DNA from: SG8-30 sp963695155
GTDB lineage: Bacteria > Pseudomonadota > Gammaproteobacteria > Steroidobacterales > Steroidobacteraceae
Assembly: GCA_963695155.1 (NCBI GenBank)
Contig: CAVOGD010000003.1
Location: 186,001 to 250,000, forward strand
DNA: 64,000 nucleotides
Direction of reading: 5' to 3'
In this document: positions 9,801 through 17,806 of the stretch, one piece after another
How positions within the stretch are numbered: the first letter of the stretch is position 1
Layout of the letters: each line of letters starts with the position of its first letter
Program-made: the position numbers and the translations under genes
The notes under the pieces: model-generated
The model's database searches: none
Told to the model about the DNA's origin: nothing
Seen by the model: only the letters and a program-made list of their open reading frames with translations

Positions 9801-10051
9801 GGCTCGGCCGCTTCGAGGCGGCGCAGCTTGCCTACCAGCGCGCGATCGCCGTGGACCCGTCGTATGCCGCACCCGAGATGAATGTCGCCGTGCTGCTGGA
9901 TCTCTATCTGGGCGACCCGGCGCGGGCCCTCGCGCACTACGAGCGCTACCAGTCTCTGGCCGGCGAGGCCGGCGCCGGGGTGGGCCCGTGGCTGGTCGAA
10001 CTGCGCACCCGGCTGGCGCGGGATGCCCGTACGGCAGAGGTGCAGCGATGA
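6840..10051 (+). CDS. Very large periplasmic TPR protein (two frameshifts in this sequence)
   Basis: About 1069 residues after correcting two +1 shifts. With one A removed from AAA (6843-6845), the ATG overlapping the previous stop opens a signal peptide (MNAVAVVAALACLALQ, then EAARR). Without that correction the only in-frame start is a TTG at 6883 inside the hydrophobic core. The second shift is in GGCGCCGATC near 8657-8665: removing one C joins GDVAGA to IGEFLRVADV. TPR-like repeats run along almost the whole length (e.g. ALYQLARAHESLGEGERAL, DEAQFRRGEVFFSAQRY, GLNRLGVVERRLGRFEAAQLAY). Codon use is uniform, which argues against decay. It is the largest component of the riboswitch operon and probably a periplasmic scaffold. 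Confidence 0.8.
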
Positions 10052-10389
10052 ATACCTGGCAGGCCCTGTTGCTCGTCGTGGCCCTGGGCGGCGCCTCCGT
10101 GGCCTGGGCCGAGGAGGTGCCCCCCGGCACCCGCTCAGAGCGCGCCATAGACCGCCTGGAGCTCGATCCCACTGCGATCACCGGAAATCGCGAGTTGCCG
10201 AAAGTCATGAGCATCGTGCCCTGGAAGGCGGCTGAGCCGCCGGCCGGGCCCGACCGGCCCATGGGCAGCCTGATCGAAGAGGTCCTGTCGCCGGTGGATC
10301 GTGACGAATTCCGGCGCGAAATCACATATTTCCGCGACCTGACGTCGCAAAGTTCCGCAAGTCTGTACCCGGGAGCCAGAGAGCCATGA
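10048..10389 (+). CDS. Small exported protein of unknown function
   Basis: The 113-residue product has a clear signal peptide (LLLVVALGGASVAWA, cleavage before EEVPPG). The mature part of about 90 residues is polar and proline-rich, with no recognised domain; its C-terminus (DRDEFRREITYFRDLT) is probably helical. ATG overlaps the stop of the large TPR gene and its own stop overlaps the ExbB start, both as ATGA, so its stoichiometry is tied to the complex. It contains no cysteine and no lipobox. I do not recognise a function; an accessory periplasmic subunit of the motor is an inference from position alone. Confidence 0.78.
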   Translation: MNTWQALLLVVALGGASVAWAEEVPPGTRSERAIDRLELDPTAITGNRELPKVMSIVPWKAAEPPAGPDRPMGSLIEEVLSPVDRDEFRREITYFRDLTSQSSASLYPGAREP

Positions 10390-11096
10390 ATTCCATCGAC
10401 ATGATCGCCAACTTCTTCAAGCAGGGCGGGCCGTTCCTGTACCCGATCGCCGCGGTCTTCGCGGTCGGTCTCGGCTTCGCCGTCGAGCGCTTCATCTACC
10501 TGCATCGCGTCGCGAGGGGCAACCGCAGGCTGTGGGCCGAGCTCGCGCCGCTGATCCGGGCGGGCAACTTCCGCAAGGCCATGGAGATCGCCGAGCAGAC
10601 CGAGTCGGCGCTGTCGACCATCATGCGCTACGGCATGTCGCGCATCTCGACCGCGCGGCGCCGCGAGGACATCGAGAAGGCGATGGAAGAGAGCCTCATC
10701 GAGGTCATTCCGCACCTCGAGAAGCGCACGCATTACCTGGCCACGCTCGCCAACATCGGCATGCTGATGGGCCTGCTCGGCACGGTGATCGGCCTGATCA
10801 ACGCCTTCGCCGCGGTGGCGGCGGTCAATCCTGCGGAGAAGGCCGCGATGCTGTCGGCCAGCATCTCGGTGGCGATGAACAACACGGCGCTCGGCCTCGG
10901 CCTGGCCATCACGCTGCTGTTGTGCCACATGTACCTCGAGACCAAGACCACGGAGCTCGTGGACAGCCTCGAGGTGGCGTCCATCAAGTTCCTGAACAGC
11001 GTGACCGAACGCCGCGCGCAGGCGCCGCCGGCCGCAGCGGCCAAGACGGCGGCCACGCGGGCGCGTGACGAGGTCCTGGAGGCAGCGCGCGCATGA
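10386..11096 (+). CDS. MotA/TolQ/ExbB-family proton channel subunit
   Basis: The 236-residue protein has the ExbB/TolQ architecture: TM1 near residues 15-33 (FLYPIAAVFAVGLGFAVE), a cytoplasmic helical domain, and TM2-TM3 with the channel signatures NIGMLMGLLGTVIGLI and ISVAMNNTALGLGLAI, which carry the polar threonines lining the proton path. It would form the pentameric stator that harvests proton motive force together with the two ExbD-like proteins that follow. A distinct tolQ sits elsewhere in this window, so this is a second, dedicated system. The Ala-rich C-terminal tail is longer than in ExbB. Its start and stop overlap the neighbouring genes. Confidence 0.92.
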   Translation: MNSIDMIANFFKQGGPFLYPIAAVFAVGLGFAVERFIYLHRVARGNRRLWAELAPLIRAGNFRKAMEIAEQTESALSTIMRYGMSRISTARRREDIEKAMEESLIEVIPHLEKRTHYLATLANIGMLMGLLGTVIGLINAFAAVAAVNPAEKAAMLSASISVAMNNTALGLGLAITLLLCHMYLETKTTELVDSLEVASIKFLNSVTERRAQAPPAAAAKTAATRARDEVLEAARA

Positions 11097-11602
11097 AGGG
11101 CACGCTCCTCGTCCGCCGCCAGCTGCGCAACCATGCGCGGTACCGCGGCCGCAACGACCTGAACATCGTGCCGATGCTGGACGTGATGGTCATCCTCGCG
11201 TTCTTCCTGATCTTCACGGCGGTGTTCGCCCGGACCAGCATCCTGGAGCTGAGCCTGCCCGGTCCCGGGGCGCAGGCGACGGCGCAGGTGCCGGAGCTCG
11301 AGCTCGAGGTCATCGTGCGGCGCGGCGGACTCGAGGTGGCCGACCGCCACCACGGGGTGCTGGTGACCGTGCCCGCCACGGCCACCGGCCAGGACGTGGT
11401 GCGGCTGTCCGAGTACCTGGAGGGCGTCAAGGCGCGCTTTCCCGACAAGCAGAACGCGACCTTGCTGGTGGCCGACGACGTGGACTACGACACGATCGTG
11501 CAGGTGATGGACGCGGTCCGCGTGCGCCAGAGCGTCGACGGCGGCAAGGTCGTGCGCCGCGAGCTGTTCCCGCAGATCGCCCTGGGAGATGCGCCGGTAT
11601 GA
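11093..11602 (+). CDS. ExbD/TolR-family protein, first paralog
   Basis: ExbD proteins plug the ExbB pentamer and carry the essential membrane aspartate. This 169-residue copy has a basic cytoplasmic N-terminus, then one TM helix with the signature NIVPMLDVMVILAFFLIF in which Asp30 is the expected proton-carrying residue. A periplasmic domain follows (DVVRLSEYLEGVKARFP, LLVADDVDYDTIVQVMDAVR) of TolR fold. It overlaps the ExbB gene before it and the second ExbD paralog after it by four bases each. Compared with the window's TolR, the stretch before the TM is longer and the periplasmic domain is distinct. Confidence 0.91.
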   Translation: MKGTLLVRRQLRNHARYRGRNDLNIVPMLDVMVILAFFLIFTAVFARTSILELSLPGPGAQATAQVPELELEVIVRRGGLEVADRHHGVLVTVPATATGQDVVRLSEYLEGVKARFPDKQNATLLVADDVDYDTIVQVMDAVRVRQSVDGGKVVRRELFPQIALGDAPV

Positions 11603-12108
11603 TCCGCACGGGCAAGCAGCGCCACGCGCGCCACGGCAAGACGGGTGGGGGCGGCCACGGCCGGCTGGCGCTCGTGCCGATGATCGACATGCTGATGATC
11701 CTCGTGGTGTACCTGCTGGTGCACTCGGCGGACACGGAAATCCTGCCCAACACGCGCAACATCGCGATCCCGCATTCGGCGTCCGAGCTCAAGCCCCGGC
11801 CGGCGACCGTGGTGACCGTGACGCGCGACATGCTGTACGTGAACGGCGACGCTGTGGTCTCGGTGGCCGATGTCGGCGGTTCGCACGAGCCGGTGGTGGA
11901 GGCGCTGCGCGCGGCACTCGGCCGCGAAGCCCCGGCCATCCTGGCGGGTCCTGCCGAGCAGCGCGAGGTCATCGTGATGGCCGAGAAGTCGCTGCCCTAC
12001 ACGGTGCTGCGGCGGATCATCGCCAGCTGCGCGGCTGCGGACTACACGAAGGTGTCGCTGGCGGTCGTCGAGCGCGAGCAGGCGCTCCTGGCGCAGGCCG
12101 GGGCATGA
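11599..12108 (+). CDS. ExbD/TolR-family protein, second paralog
   Basis: This is also 169 residues, with a Gly/His/Lys-rich cytoplasmic N-terminus and a single TM helix reading ALVPMIDMLMILVVYLLVH; the membrane aspartate is again residue 30. The periplasmic domain (TVVTVTRDMLYVNGD, then SLPYTVLRRIIASCAAADY) matches the ExbD/TolR fold, though it diverges strongly from the first paralog, so the two are probably non-equivalent subunits rather than a recent duplication. Two ExbD genes after one ExbB recalls AglR-AglQ-AglS of Myxococcus gliding motors. The ATG overlaps the first paralog's stop. Confidence 0.9.
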   Translation: MIRTGKQRHARHGKTGGGGHGRLALVPMIDMLMILVVYLLVHSADTEILPNTRNIAIPHSASELKPRPATVVTVTRDMLYVNGDAVVSVADVGGSHEPVVEALRAALGREAPAILAGPAEQREVIVMAEKSLPYTVLRRIIASCAAADYTKVSLAVVEREQALLAQAGA

Positions 12109-12124
12109 GGGGCCGGGCACAGTC

Positions 12125-13048
12125 ATGACCGCCACCTACTACCGTATCTATGACCTGCCGTGGACGCCATCGGAGCAGGACGAGCGCCGCGTACGACGCG
12201 TGCTGGGCGCCGCGCTGGGCCTGTTCATCGGCTTCGGCGTGCTCATACCGCTGCTGCCGGACCGGCCGCGCGAGTATTACGCCCCGCCGGCGGTGCCCGA
12301 GCGCGTGGTCGAGTTCCTGTTGAGCCGCCCCAAGCCCAAGCCGGAACCGAAGGTCGTCGAGGTCCCGCCGCCCAAGCCCGTCGTCCAGCCGAGGATCGAG
12401 GAACGCGTGCCGGCGCCGGTGGCCCAGGCGCAGCCGAAGCCCGATCCCCGCAAGAAGGCAGCGGCGAGCGGCTTGCTGGCGCTGGCCGACCAGCTGGCGG
12501 AACTTCGCGACCTGGACGTGGACCGCAACGCTCCCGCGCTGGGGCTCAACGCCGGCGCCGGCGACAAGACCCGCGTCGACCGGGCCCTGCTGACGGCGCG
12601 CACCGGCACGGGCAGCGGCGGCATCGCCGTCTCCAGCACCAGCAGCGGCTTCGGTGGCGGTTCGACGGGCCTGGCCGGCCACAACACCGCGCGCGTGGCG
12701 TCGGGCGTTGCCGCGGCCCCGGCGGCGGAAGCACGGCGCTCGGGCACGAGCAGCAAGGCCTCGCGCAGCCGCGAGGAAGTCGAGCTGGTCTTCGACCGCA
12801 ACAAGTCGGCAATCTACTCGCTGTACAGCCGCGCGCTGCGCGACAACCCGGCGCTGCAGGGCAAGGTCGTGCTGGAGGTGACGATCGCACCGTCCGGCGA
12901 AGTCACCGCCGTGCGCATCGTGTCGAGCGAACTGGGCGATGGGGAGCTCGAACGCAAGCTTGTCGCGCGCGTGAAGATGTTCCGTTTCGAGGACCGGGAC
13001 GTGGCGCTGATGACGACCACCAAGCCGATCGAGTTCTTCCCCGCCTGA
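12125..13048 (+). CDS. TonB-like energy-transducing protein with AgmX/PglI-type C-terminal domain
   Basis: The 307-residue protein has a cytoplasmic N-terminus, one TM segment near residues 28-46 (LGAALGLFIGFGVLIPLL), and a Pro/Lys-rich spacer typical of TonB (PKPKPEPKVVEV, PPPKPVVQPR). A low-complexity Ser/Gly region follows (SGFGGGSTGLAG). The C-terminal domain of about 95 residues (VELVFDRNKSAIYSLYSRAL, then GKVVLEVTIAPSGEVTAVRI) matches the AgmX/PglI/GltJ C-terminal type, a TonB-C relative. It would transmit motor force from ExbB-ExbD across the periplasm. It is the last gene of the operon: a terminator hairpin follows 80 bases after the stop. Confidence 0.9.
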   Translation: MTATYYRIYDLPWTPSEQDERRVRRVLGAALGLFIGFGVLIPLLPDRPREYYAPPAVPERVVEFLLSRPKPKPEPKVVEVPPPKPVVQPRIEERVPAPVAQAQPKPDPRKKAAASGLLALADQLAELRDLDVDRNAPALGLNAGAGDKTRVDRALLTARTGTGSGGIAVSSTSSGFGGGSTGLAGHNTARVASGVAAAPAAEARRSGTSSKASRSREEVELVFDRNKSAIYSLYSRALRDNPALQGKVVLEVTIAPSGEVTAVRIVSSELGDGELERKLVARVKMFRFEDRDVALMTTTKPIEFFPA

Positions 13049-13086
13049 ACGCGCCCGGCGCGTCGATCAGTTCATGCTAAAAAACA

Positions 13087-13116
13087 TTAACAAAACGATA
13101 TAAGTCGCTGTATAAC
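13087..13116 (+). promoter_or_regulatory. Near-consensus sigma-70-like promoter in an AT-rich islet
   Basis: TTAACA (13087-13092) and TATAAC (13111-13116) each match consensus at five of six positions with an 18-base spacer. They lie in an AT-rich stretch (about 13075-13125) unlike its surroundings. The predicted start, near 13123, is only a few bases before the hairpin at 13129, so a product would be either very short or antiterminated. AT-richness alone can mimic a promoter. Confidence 0.4.
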
Positions 13117-13128
13117 AGTATCTTCTAT

Positions 13129-13149
13129 GCACGCCATGCGTGCTTTTTT
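13129..13149 (+). terminator. Intrinsic terminator of the riboswitch operon
   Basis: The perfect 6-bp stem GCACGC/GCGTGC closes a CAT loop and is followed directly by six T residues (13144-13149). It lies 81 bases after the stop of the TonB-like gene and is the only clean hairpin-plus-T-run I found in the window. Confidence 0.75.
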
Positions 13150-13374
13150 CGCGAACCTGGCGACCGCCACCGCCAACCAAAAGCTCAGCGGCCCGCGCGG
13201 GCCGGGCCGGGCCTTCCGGGCGTGCCATGGCAGCACGTGGCGCGCTGCCGGTTCCGGGACAGGCGGCGCCGGCGCCACGTCGGGGCCATGGATCTGCACC
13301 CTCGGCCAGGGCGGGTGGCTGCCTTGTCGGCTATGCCCGGGGGTGTCCTGCTTGTGCGGTAATATTGTGGCGGC
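13150..13374. other. Non-coding gap between terminator and tRNA-Arg
   Basis: With the terminator region, the gene-free stretch is 326 bases (13049-13374). This part is GC-rich again and shows no convincing gene. An open frame from 13127 crosses it but overlaps both the terminator and the tRNA and has no recognisable protein content. A TATAAT-like TAATAT at 13360-13365 could be the tRNA -10 element, though no good -35 accompanies it. Confidence 0.6.
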
Positions 13375-13450
13375 GCCCCGGTAGCTCAGTGGATAGAGCG
13401 GCCGCCTCCTAAGCGGCAGGTCATAGGTTCGACTCCTATCCGGGGCACCA
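13375..13450 (+). tRNA. tRNA-Arg (anticodon CCU)
   Basis: The cloverleaf folds well. The acceptor stem GCCCCGG pairs with CCGGGGC, followed by discriminator A and an encoded CCA (13448-13450). The anticodon stem GCCGC/GCGGC closes the loop CTCCTAA, giving anticodon CCT, which reads AGG. The T arm contains GGTTCGACTCC. It lies upstream of sucA and in the same direction. Confidence 0.97.
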
Positions 13451-13453
13451 TCT

Positions 13454-13468
13454 GGCGCGCTGCGCGCC
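13454..13468 (+). repeat. Short inverted repeat after tRNA-Arg
   Basis: GGCGCG and CGCGCC form a 6-bp stem around CTG four bases after the tRNA CCA end. No T-run follows, so it may be a processing or weak termination element, or a chance palindrome in GC-rich DNA. Confidence 0.3.
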
Positions 13469-13585
13469 GCTGCGGCCGAGTCCGTTGCAACGCCGCGTTT
13501 TCTAAGGAATATCCGTTCCGGTATCATCGAAAGGATTGTGCGACAGGCTGGCCTGCCTGCCGCGACGGGAGCCCCTGACGAATCC

Positions 13586-16529
13586 ATGAAGCGACCCCTG
13601 CGCGAGTGGTACGAATCGAGCCCGCTGTATGGCGCCAACGCGCCGTACGTGGAGGCCCTCTATGAGCGCTACCTCGACGACGCGCAGTCGGTCGCCGAGC
13701 CGTGGCGCGCATATTTCGGCGCGCTGGGCGGCGGCCGGGGCCGCGAGGCGGCCCACGGCCCCGTGATTGCCGCGATCGTGGCGCGCGCCGCGGAGCCCGT
13801 GGTCGTGCCCGCCGCCGGCTATTCGGAGAAGCAGGGCCTGGTGTCGCGCCTCATGCAGGTCTACGCGGCGCGCGGCCATCTGGTGGCGCGGATCGACCCG
13901 CTCGACATGATGCAGCGGCCCACGCCGCGGGTGATGGAGCTGGACTATTTCGGCCTGTCGGAGGCGGACCTCGACCTGGAGTTCTCGACCGACAGCCGGG
14001 TGCCCGGCGTGCCGCCGCGCATGACACTGCGGGCGTTGATCGAGCACCTGCGCCAGGTCTTCACCGGTCACGTCGGCGCGGAGTTCGCGCACGTTTCCGA
14101 AGCCGAGGAACGGCTGTGGCTGACCGACCGGTTCCACGAGGGCCGGCTGCACTGGAAGCTGTCGGCGGACGAGAAGCGCAACGTGCTGTGGCAGTTGTCG
14201 GCCGCCGAGGGCCTCGAGCGCTACCTGCACACCAAGTACGTCGGACAGAAGCGTTTCTCGCTGGAGGGCGGCGATGCGCTGATCCCGCTGCTGGACGACC
14301 TGATCCAGCAGGGCGGCGCGCGCGACGTGCAGGAAATCGTCATCGGCATGGCGCACCGGGGCCGGCTCAACGTGCTGGTCAACGTCATCGGCAAGGCGCC
14401 CGCGGCGCTGTTCTCCGAGTTCGAGGGGAGCCACCTCCCGGCCGGCAAGGGCGGCTCCGGCGACGTCAAGTACCACAAGGGCTATTCCGCCGACCTGGCC
14501 ACGCCCGGCGGCGTCGTGCACGTCGCGCTGGCCTTCAACCCGTCGCACCTGGAGGTGGTGAACGCCGTGGTGCAGGGCTCGGTGCGCGCGCGCCAGGAAC
14601 GGCGCGGCGACGCGGACGGCGTGTGCGTGCTGCCGGTGCTGATCCACGGCGACGCATCGTTCGCGGGCCAGGGCGTCGTGATGGAGACCCTGCAACTGTC
14701 GCAGGCCCGCGGCTTCGGCACGGGCGGGACGGTGCACGTCATCGTCAACAACCAGGTCGGCTTCACGACCAGCGAAGCGCGCGATGCGCGTTCGACCCTG
14801 TATTGCAGCGACGTCGCCAAGATGATCGAGGCGCCGATCCTGCACGTGAATGCGGACGATCCGGAAGCGGTGGTGTTCGTGACGCGGCTTGCGCTCGAGT
14901 ACCGGCAGCAGTTCCACAAGGACGTGGTCATCGACCTGGTGTGCTACCGGCGGCATGGCCACAACGAGGCGGATGAACCGGCCGCCACCCAGCCGCTCAT
15001 GTACCAGGCCATCCGCCGCCACCAGCCGGTGCGGACCTTGTACGCGGAGCAGCTGCAGCGCGAGGGCGTCATCGCCGAGGGCGACGCCGCCGGCATGGCC
15101 ACGCAGTACCGCGACGGCCTGGACGAGGGCGAGCCGCAGGTCAGGGCGCTGGCCGCCGCCGGCGAGCGGCGCGCCGTGCCCGGCTGGAAGCAGTACCTGG
15201 CCGCGGACTGGTCGGACTCCGTGGCAACCGGGGTTCCGGTGGCCGACCTGCAGGCGCTCGGCCGCCTGCTCACGGCCACGCCGCAGGAATTCACGCTGCA
15301 TCCGCGCGTGGCGCGGATCGTGGACGACCGCAAGCTCATGTATGCCGAGGAGCGGCCGCTGGACTGGGGCGCCGCCGAGCTGCTGGCCTACGCCAGCCTG
15401 CTCAAGGACGGCTACGGCGTGCGGCTGACCGGGCAGGACAGCGCGCGCGGCACGTTCTTCCATCGCCATGCGGTGCTGCACGACCAGGCGACCGGCCGGC
15501 AGCACGTGGCGCTGGCCAGCCTGTACGAAGGCCAGCCGCGCATGTCGGTGATCGACTCGGTGCTGTCGGAGGAAGCGGTGCTGGGCTTCGAATACGGCTA
15601 CTCGACGGCACGGCCCAACACGCTGACGATGTGGGAAGGGCAGTTCGGCGACTTCGCCAACGGCGCGCAGGTGATCATCGACCAGTTCATCACGTCGGGC
15701 GAGGCCAAGTGGGGCCGCCTGTCGGGCCTCACGCTGTTCCTGCCGCACGGCTACGAGGGCCAGGGGCCGGAACACAGCTCGGCGCGGCTGGAACGGTTCC
15801 TGCAGCTGTCGGCCGAGATGAACATCCAGGTGTGCGTGCCATCGACGCCGGCGCAGATGTTTCATGTCCTGCGCCGCCAGATGCTGCGCGACCTGCGCAA
15901 GCCGCTGGTCGTGATGACGCCGAAGAGCCTGCTGCAGGCACAAGCTGGCGGTGTCGGACCTGGCGGAACTCACGTCCGGGGCGTTCCGCACGGTGATCGA
16001 CGACCCGGATGCCGCACCGGCCGCCAAGGTGCGGCGCGTGGTGCTGTGCAGCGGCAAGGTCTACTACGACCTGCACGAGCGACGCAACGAGGACGGGATC
16101 GCGGACGTGGCGGTGGTGCGGCTGGAACAGCTGTATCCGTTCCCCGCGGACGGGTATGCGTCGATCCTGGAGCGCTACGACCAGGCGCGCGAGATCGTCT
16201 GGTGCCAGGAAGAGCCGCAGAACCAGGGCGCCTGGTACCAGATCCGCCACCGCCTGCAGGAATCGCTCAGCCCGCAGCACTCGCTGCTGTACGCTGGACG
16301 CAGCGGCGCGGCGGCGCCGGCGGCAGGCGTGTATGCACTGCATGCGGAGCAGCAGCGCGGCCTCGTCGAGGCGGCGTTGCGCGGCTCGGCGACCGAGACG
16401 ACCCACCGCGACACGCACCGGCTGCAGGCCGCGAAGGCGGGGAAGAAGGGCGGACGCCGGGCGCGCCCCGGTAGCAGGAAAGGGACCAGCAAGGCCGCCA
16501 AGGCCAAGGCAAGCAGGAAGAAGTCATGA
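13586..16529 (+). CDS. sucA: 2-oxoglutarate dehydrogenase E1 component (frameshifted in this sequence)
   Basis: E1 of the 2-oxoglutarate dehydrogenase complex decarboxylates 2-oxoglutarate using thiamine diphosphate and passes the succinyl group to SucB. The product is 980 residues after correction. The start was set at the ATG giving the family N-terminus (WYESSPLYGANAPYVEALYE). Visible motifs include EIVIGMAHRGRLNVL, VDLVCYRRHGHNEADEPA and HGYEGQGPEHSSARLERFL. One extra A near 15936 shifts the frame; removing it restores SLLRHKLAVSDL. The last 45 or so residues form a Lys/Arg/Ala-rich tail that E1 enzymes normally lack. It overlaps sucB by four bases. Upstream, TATCAT at 13522-13527 could be a -10 element, but the -35 is poor. 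Confidence 0.93.
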
Positions 16530-17767
16530 CCGTAGAAGTACGCGTTCCGCAACTCCCCGAGTCCGTGGCCGACGCCACGCTGGTGACCTGGCACAAGCAG
16601 CCAGGCGAGGCGGTGCGACGCGACGAGAACCTCGCCGACCTCGAAACGGACAAGGTGGTGCTGGAAGTGCCGTCGCCCGTGTCCGGGGTGCTGAGCGAGA
16701 CCAAGGTCGAGCCCGGCACGACGGTCACCGGCGGCGACCTGCTCGCGACCATCGCCGAGGGAGAGGAAGCCACCGCGGCACCGGCTGCGGAGACCAAGGC
16801 GGCACCGGCCGCGGCGACCAAGGCGGCACCCGCAGCCACGGCCGCGGCGGAAGACAGCGCCAAGCCGTCGCCCGCGGCCGAGGGCAGCGCCAAGCTGTCG
16901 CCCGCCGCGCGGCGCCTGGTCGAGGAGAACAAGCTCGTCAAGGGCGAGATCGCCGGCTCGGGCCGGGATGGCCGCATCACCAAGGGCGATGTCGTCGAGC
17001 ACCTGGCGAAGCAGCCCGAGGCGCCCGCGCCGGCAGCGCCGGCGGCCGCGCCCGCGGCCCGCGCGGGCCGGGCGGAGCAGCGCGTGCCGATGACGCGCCT
17101 GCGCGCACGCATCGCCCAGCGGCTGGTGGAGGCGCAGGCCACGCAGGCGCTGCTCACCACCTTCAACGAGGTGGACATGCAGGCGCTGATGGCGACGCGT
17201 GCGCGCCACAAGGAGGCCTTCGAGAAGAAGCACGGCGTGCGGCTGGGCTACACGTCGTTCTTCGTCAAGGCCTGCATCGAGGCCTTGCGCAGGTTCCCGG
17301 CCGTCAACGCGTCCGTCGAGGGCGGCGACATCGTCTACCACGAGTACTTCGACATCGGCGTGGCGGTGTCGACGGATCGCGGGCTCGTGGTCCCGGTGCT
17401 GCGCGACGCCGACGGGATGAGCTTCGCCGACATCGAGAAGGCGGTGGCCGGCTTCGCGACGCGGGCCCGCGAGGGCTCCATCACGCTGCAGGAACTGACC
17501 GGCGGCACCTTCTCGATCACCAACGGCGGCGTGTTCGGCTCCCTGCTGTCCACGCCGATCGTCAACGCGCCGCAGAGCGCCATCCTCGGCCTGCACAAGA
17601 TCGAGCAGCGCCCGGTCGTCGTGAACGGCCAGGTCGTGGCGCGGCCCATGATGTACCTGGCGATGACCTACGACCACCGCATCATCGATGGCCGCGAGGC
17701 CGTGCAGTTCCTGGTCGCGGTCAAGCAGGGCATCGAGGATCCGGCGCGCCTGCTGCTGCAGGTATGA
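16526..17767 (+). CDS. sucB: Dihydrolipoyllysine-residue succinyltransferase (E2)
   Basis: E2 forms the core of the 2-oxoglutarate dehydrogenase complex and transfers succinyl from its lipoyl group to CoA. The 413-residue protein has one N-terminal lipoyl domain with the lipoylated Lys43 in DLETDKVVLEV. An Ala/Pro-rich swinging linker (about 85-125) follows, then the peripheral subunit-binding domain (LSPAARRLVEENKL...DGRITKGDVVEHL). The catalytic domain ends in the DHRIIDG motif (HxxxDG) near the C-terminus. Length and layout match SucB. Its ATG overlaps the sucA stop as ATGA, and lpd follows after 39 bases, giving the usual operon order. Confidence 0.96.
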   Translation: MTVEVRVPQLPESVADATLVTWHKQPGEAVRRDENLADLETDKVVLEVPSPVSGVLSETKVEPGTTVTGGDLLATIAEGEEATAAPAAETKAAPAAATKAAPAATAAAEDSAKPSPAAEGSAKLSPAARRLVEENKLVKGEIAGSGRDGRITKGDVVEHLAKQPEAPAPAAPAAAPAARAGRAEQRVPMTRLRARIAQRLVEAQATQALLTTFNEVDMQALMATRARHKEAFEKKHGVRLGYTSFFVKACIEALRRFPAVNASVEGGDIVYHEYFDIGVAVSTDRGLVVPVLRDADGMSFADIEKAVAGFATRAREGSITLQELTGGTFSITNGGVFGSLLSTPIVNAPQSAILGLHKIEQRPVVVNGQVVARPMMYLAMTYDHRIIDGREAVQFLVAVKQGIEDPARLLLQV

Positions 17768-17806
17768 TGCGCGGCGCGACGGCGGCGCAGCGGGAGGGTT
17801 CCTGAC

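Noticed and set aside
13127..13384. Small plus-strand open frame after the riboswitch operon
   Set aside because: Overlaps the terminator and the tRNA-Arg gene and has no protein-like features; kept only as an alternative in a finding.
13454..13468. Hairpin after tRNA-Arg as a strong terminator
   Set aside because: Lacks a T-run; GC-rich palindromes of this length are common by chance here.
13049..13600. tRNA-associated integration site or genomic island at tRNA-Arg or tRNA-Lys
   Set aside because: No integrase, direct repeat of the tRNA 3' end or composition break accompanies either tRNA.
16780..16900. Tandem repeats of GCACCGGC-type units in sucB
   Set aside because: Codes for the Ala/Pro-rich E2 linker, a normal feature of the family.
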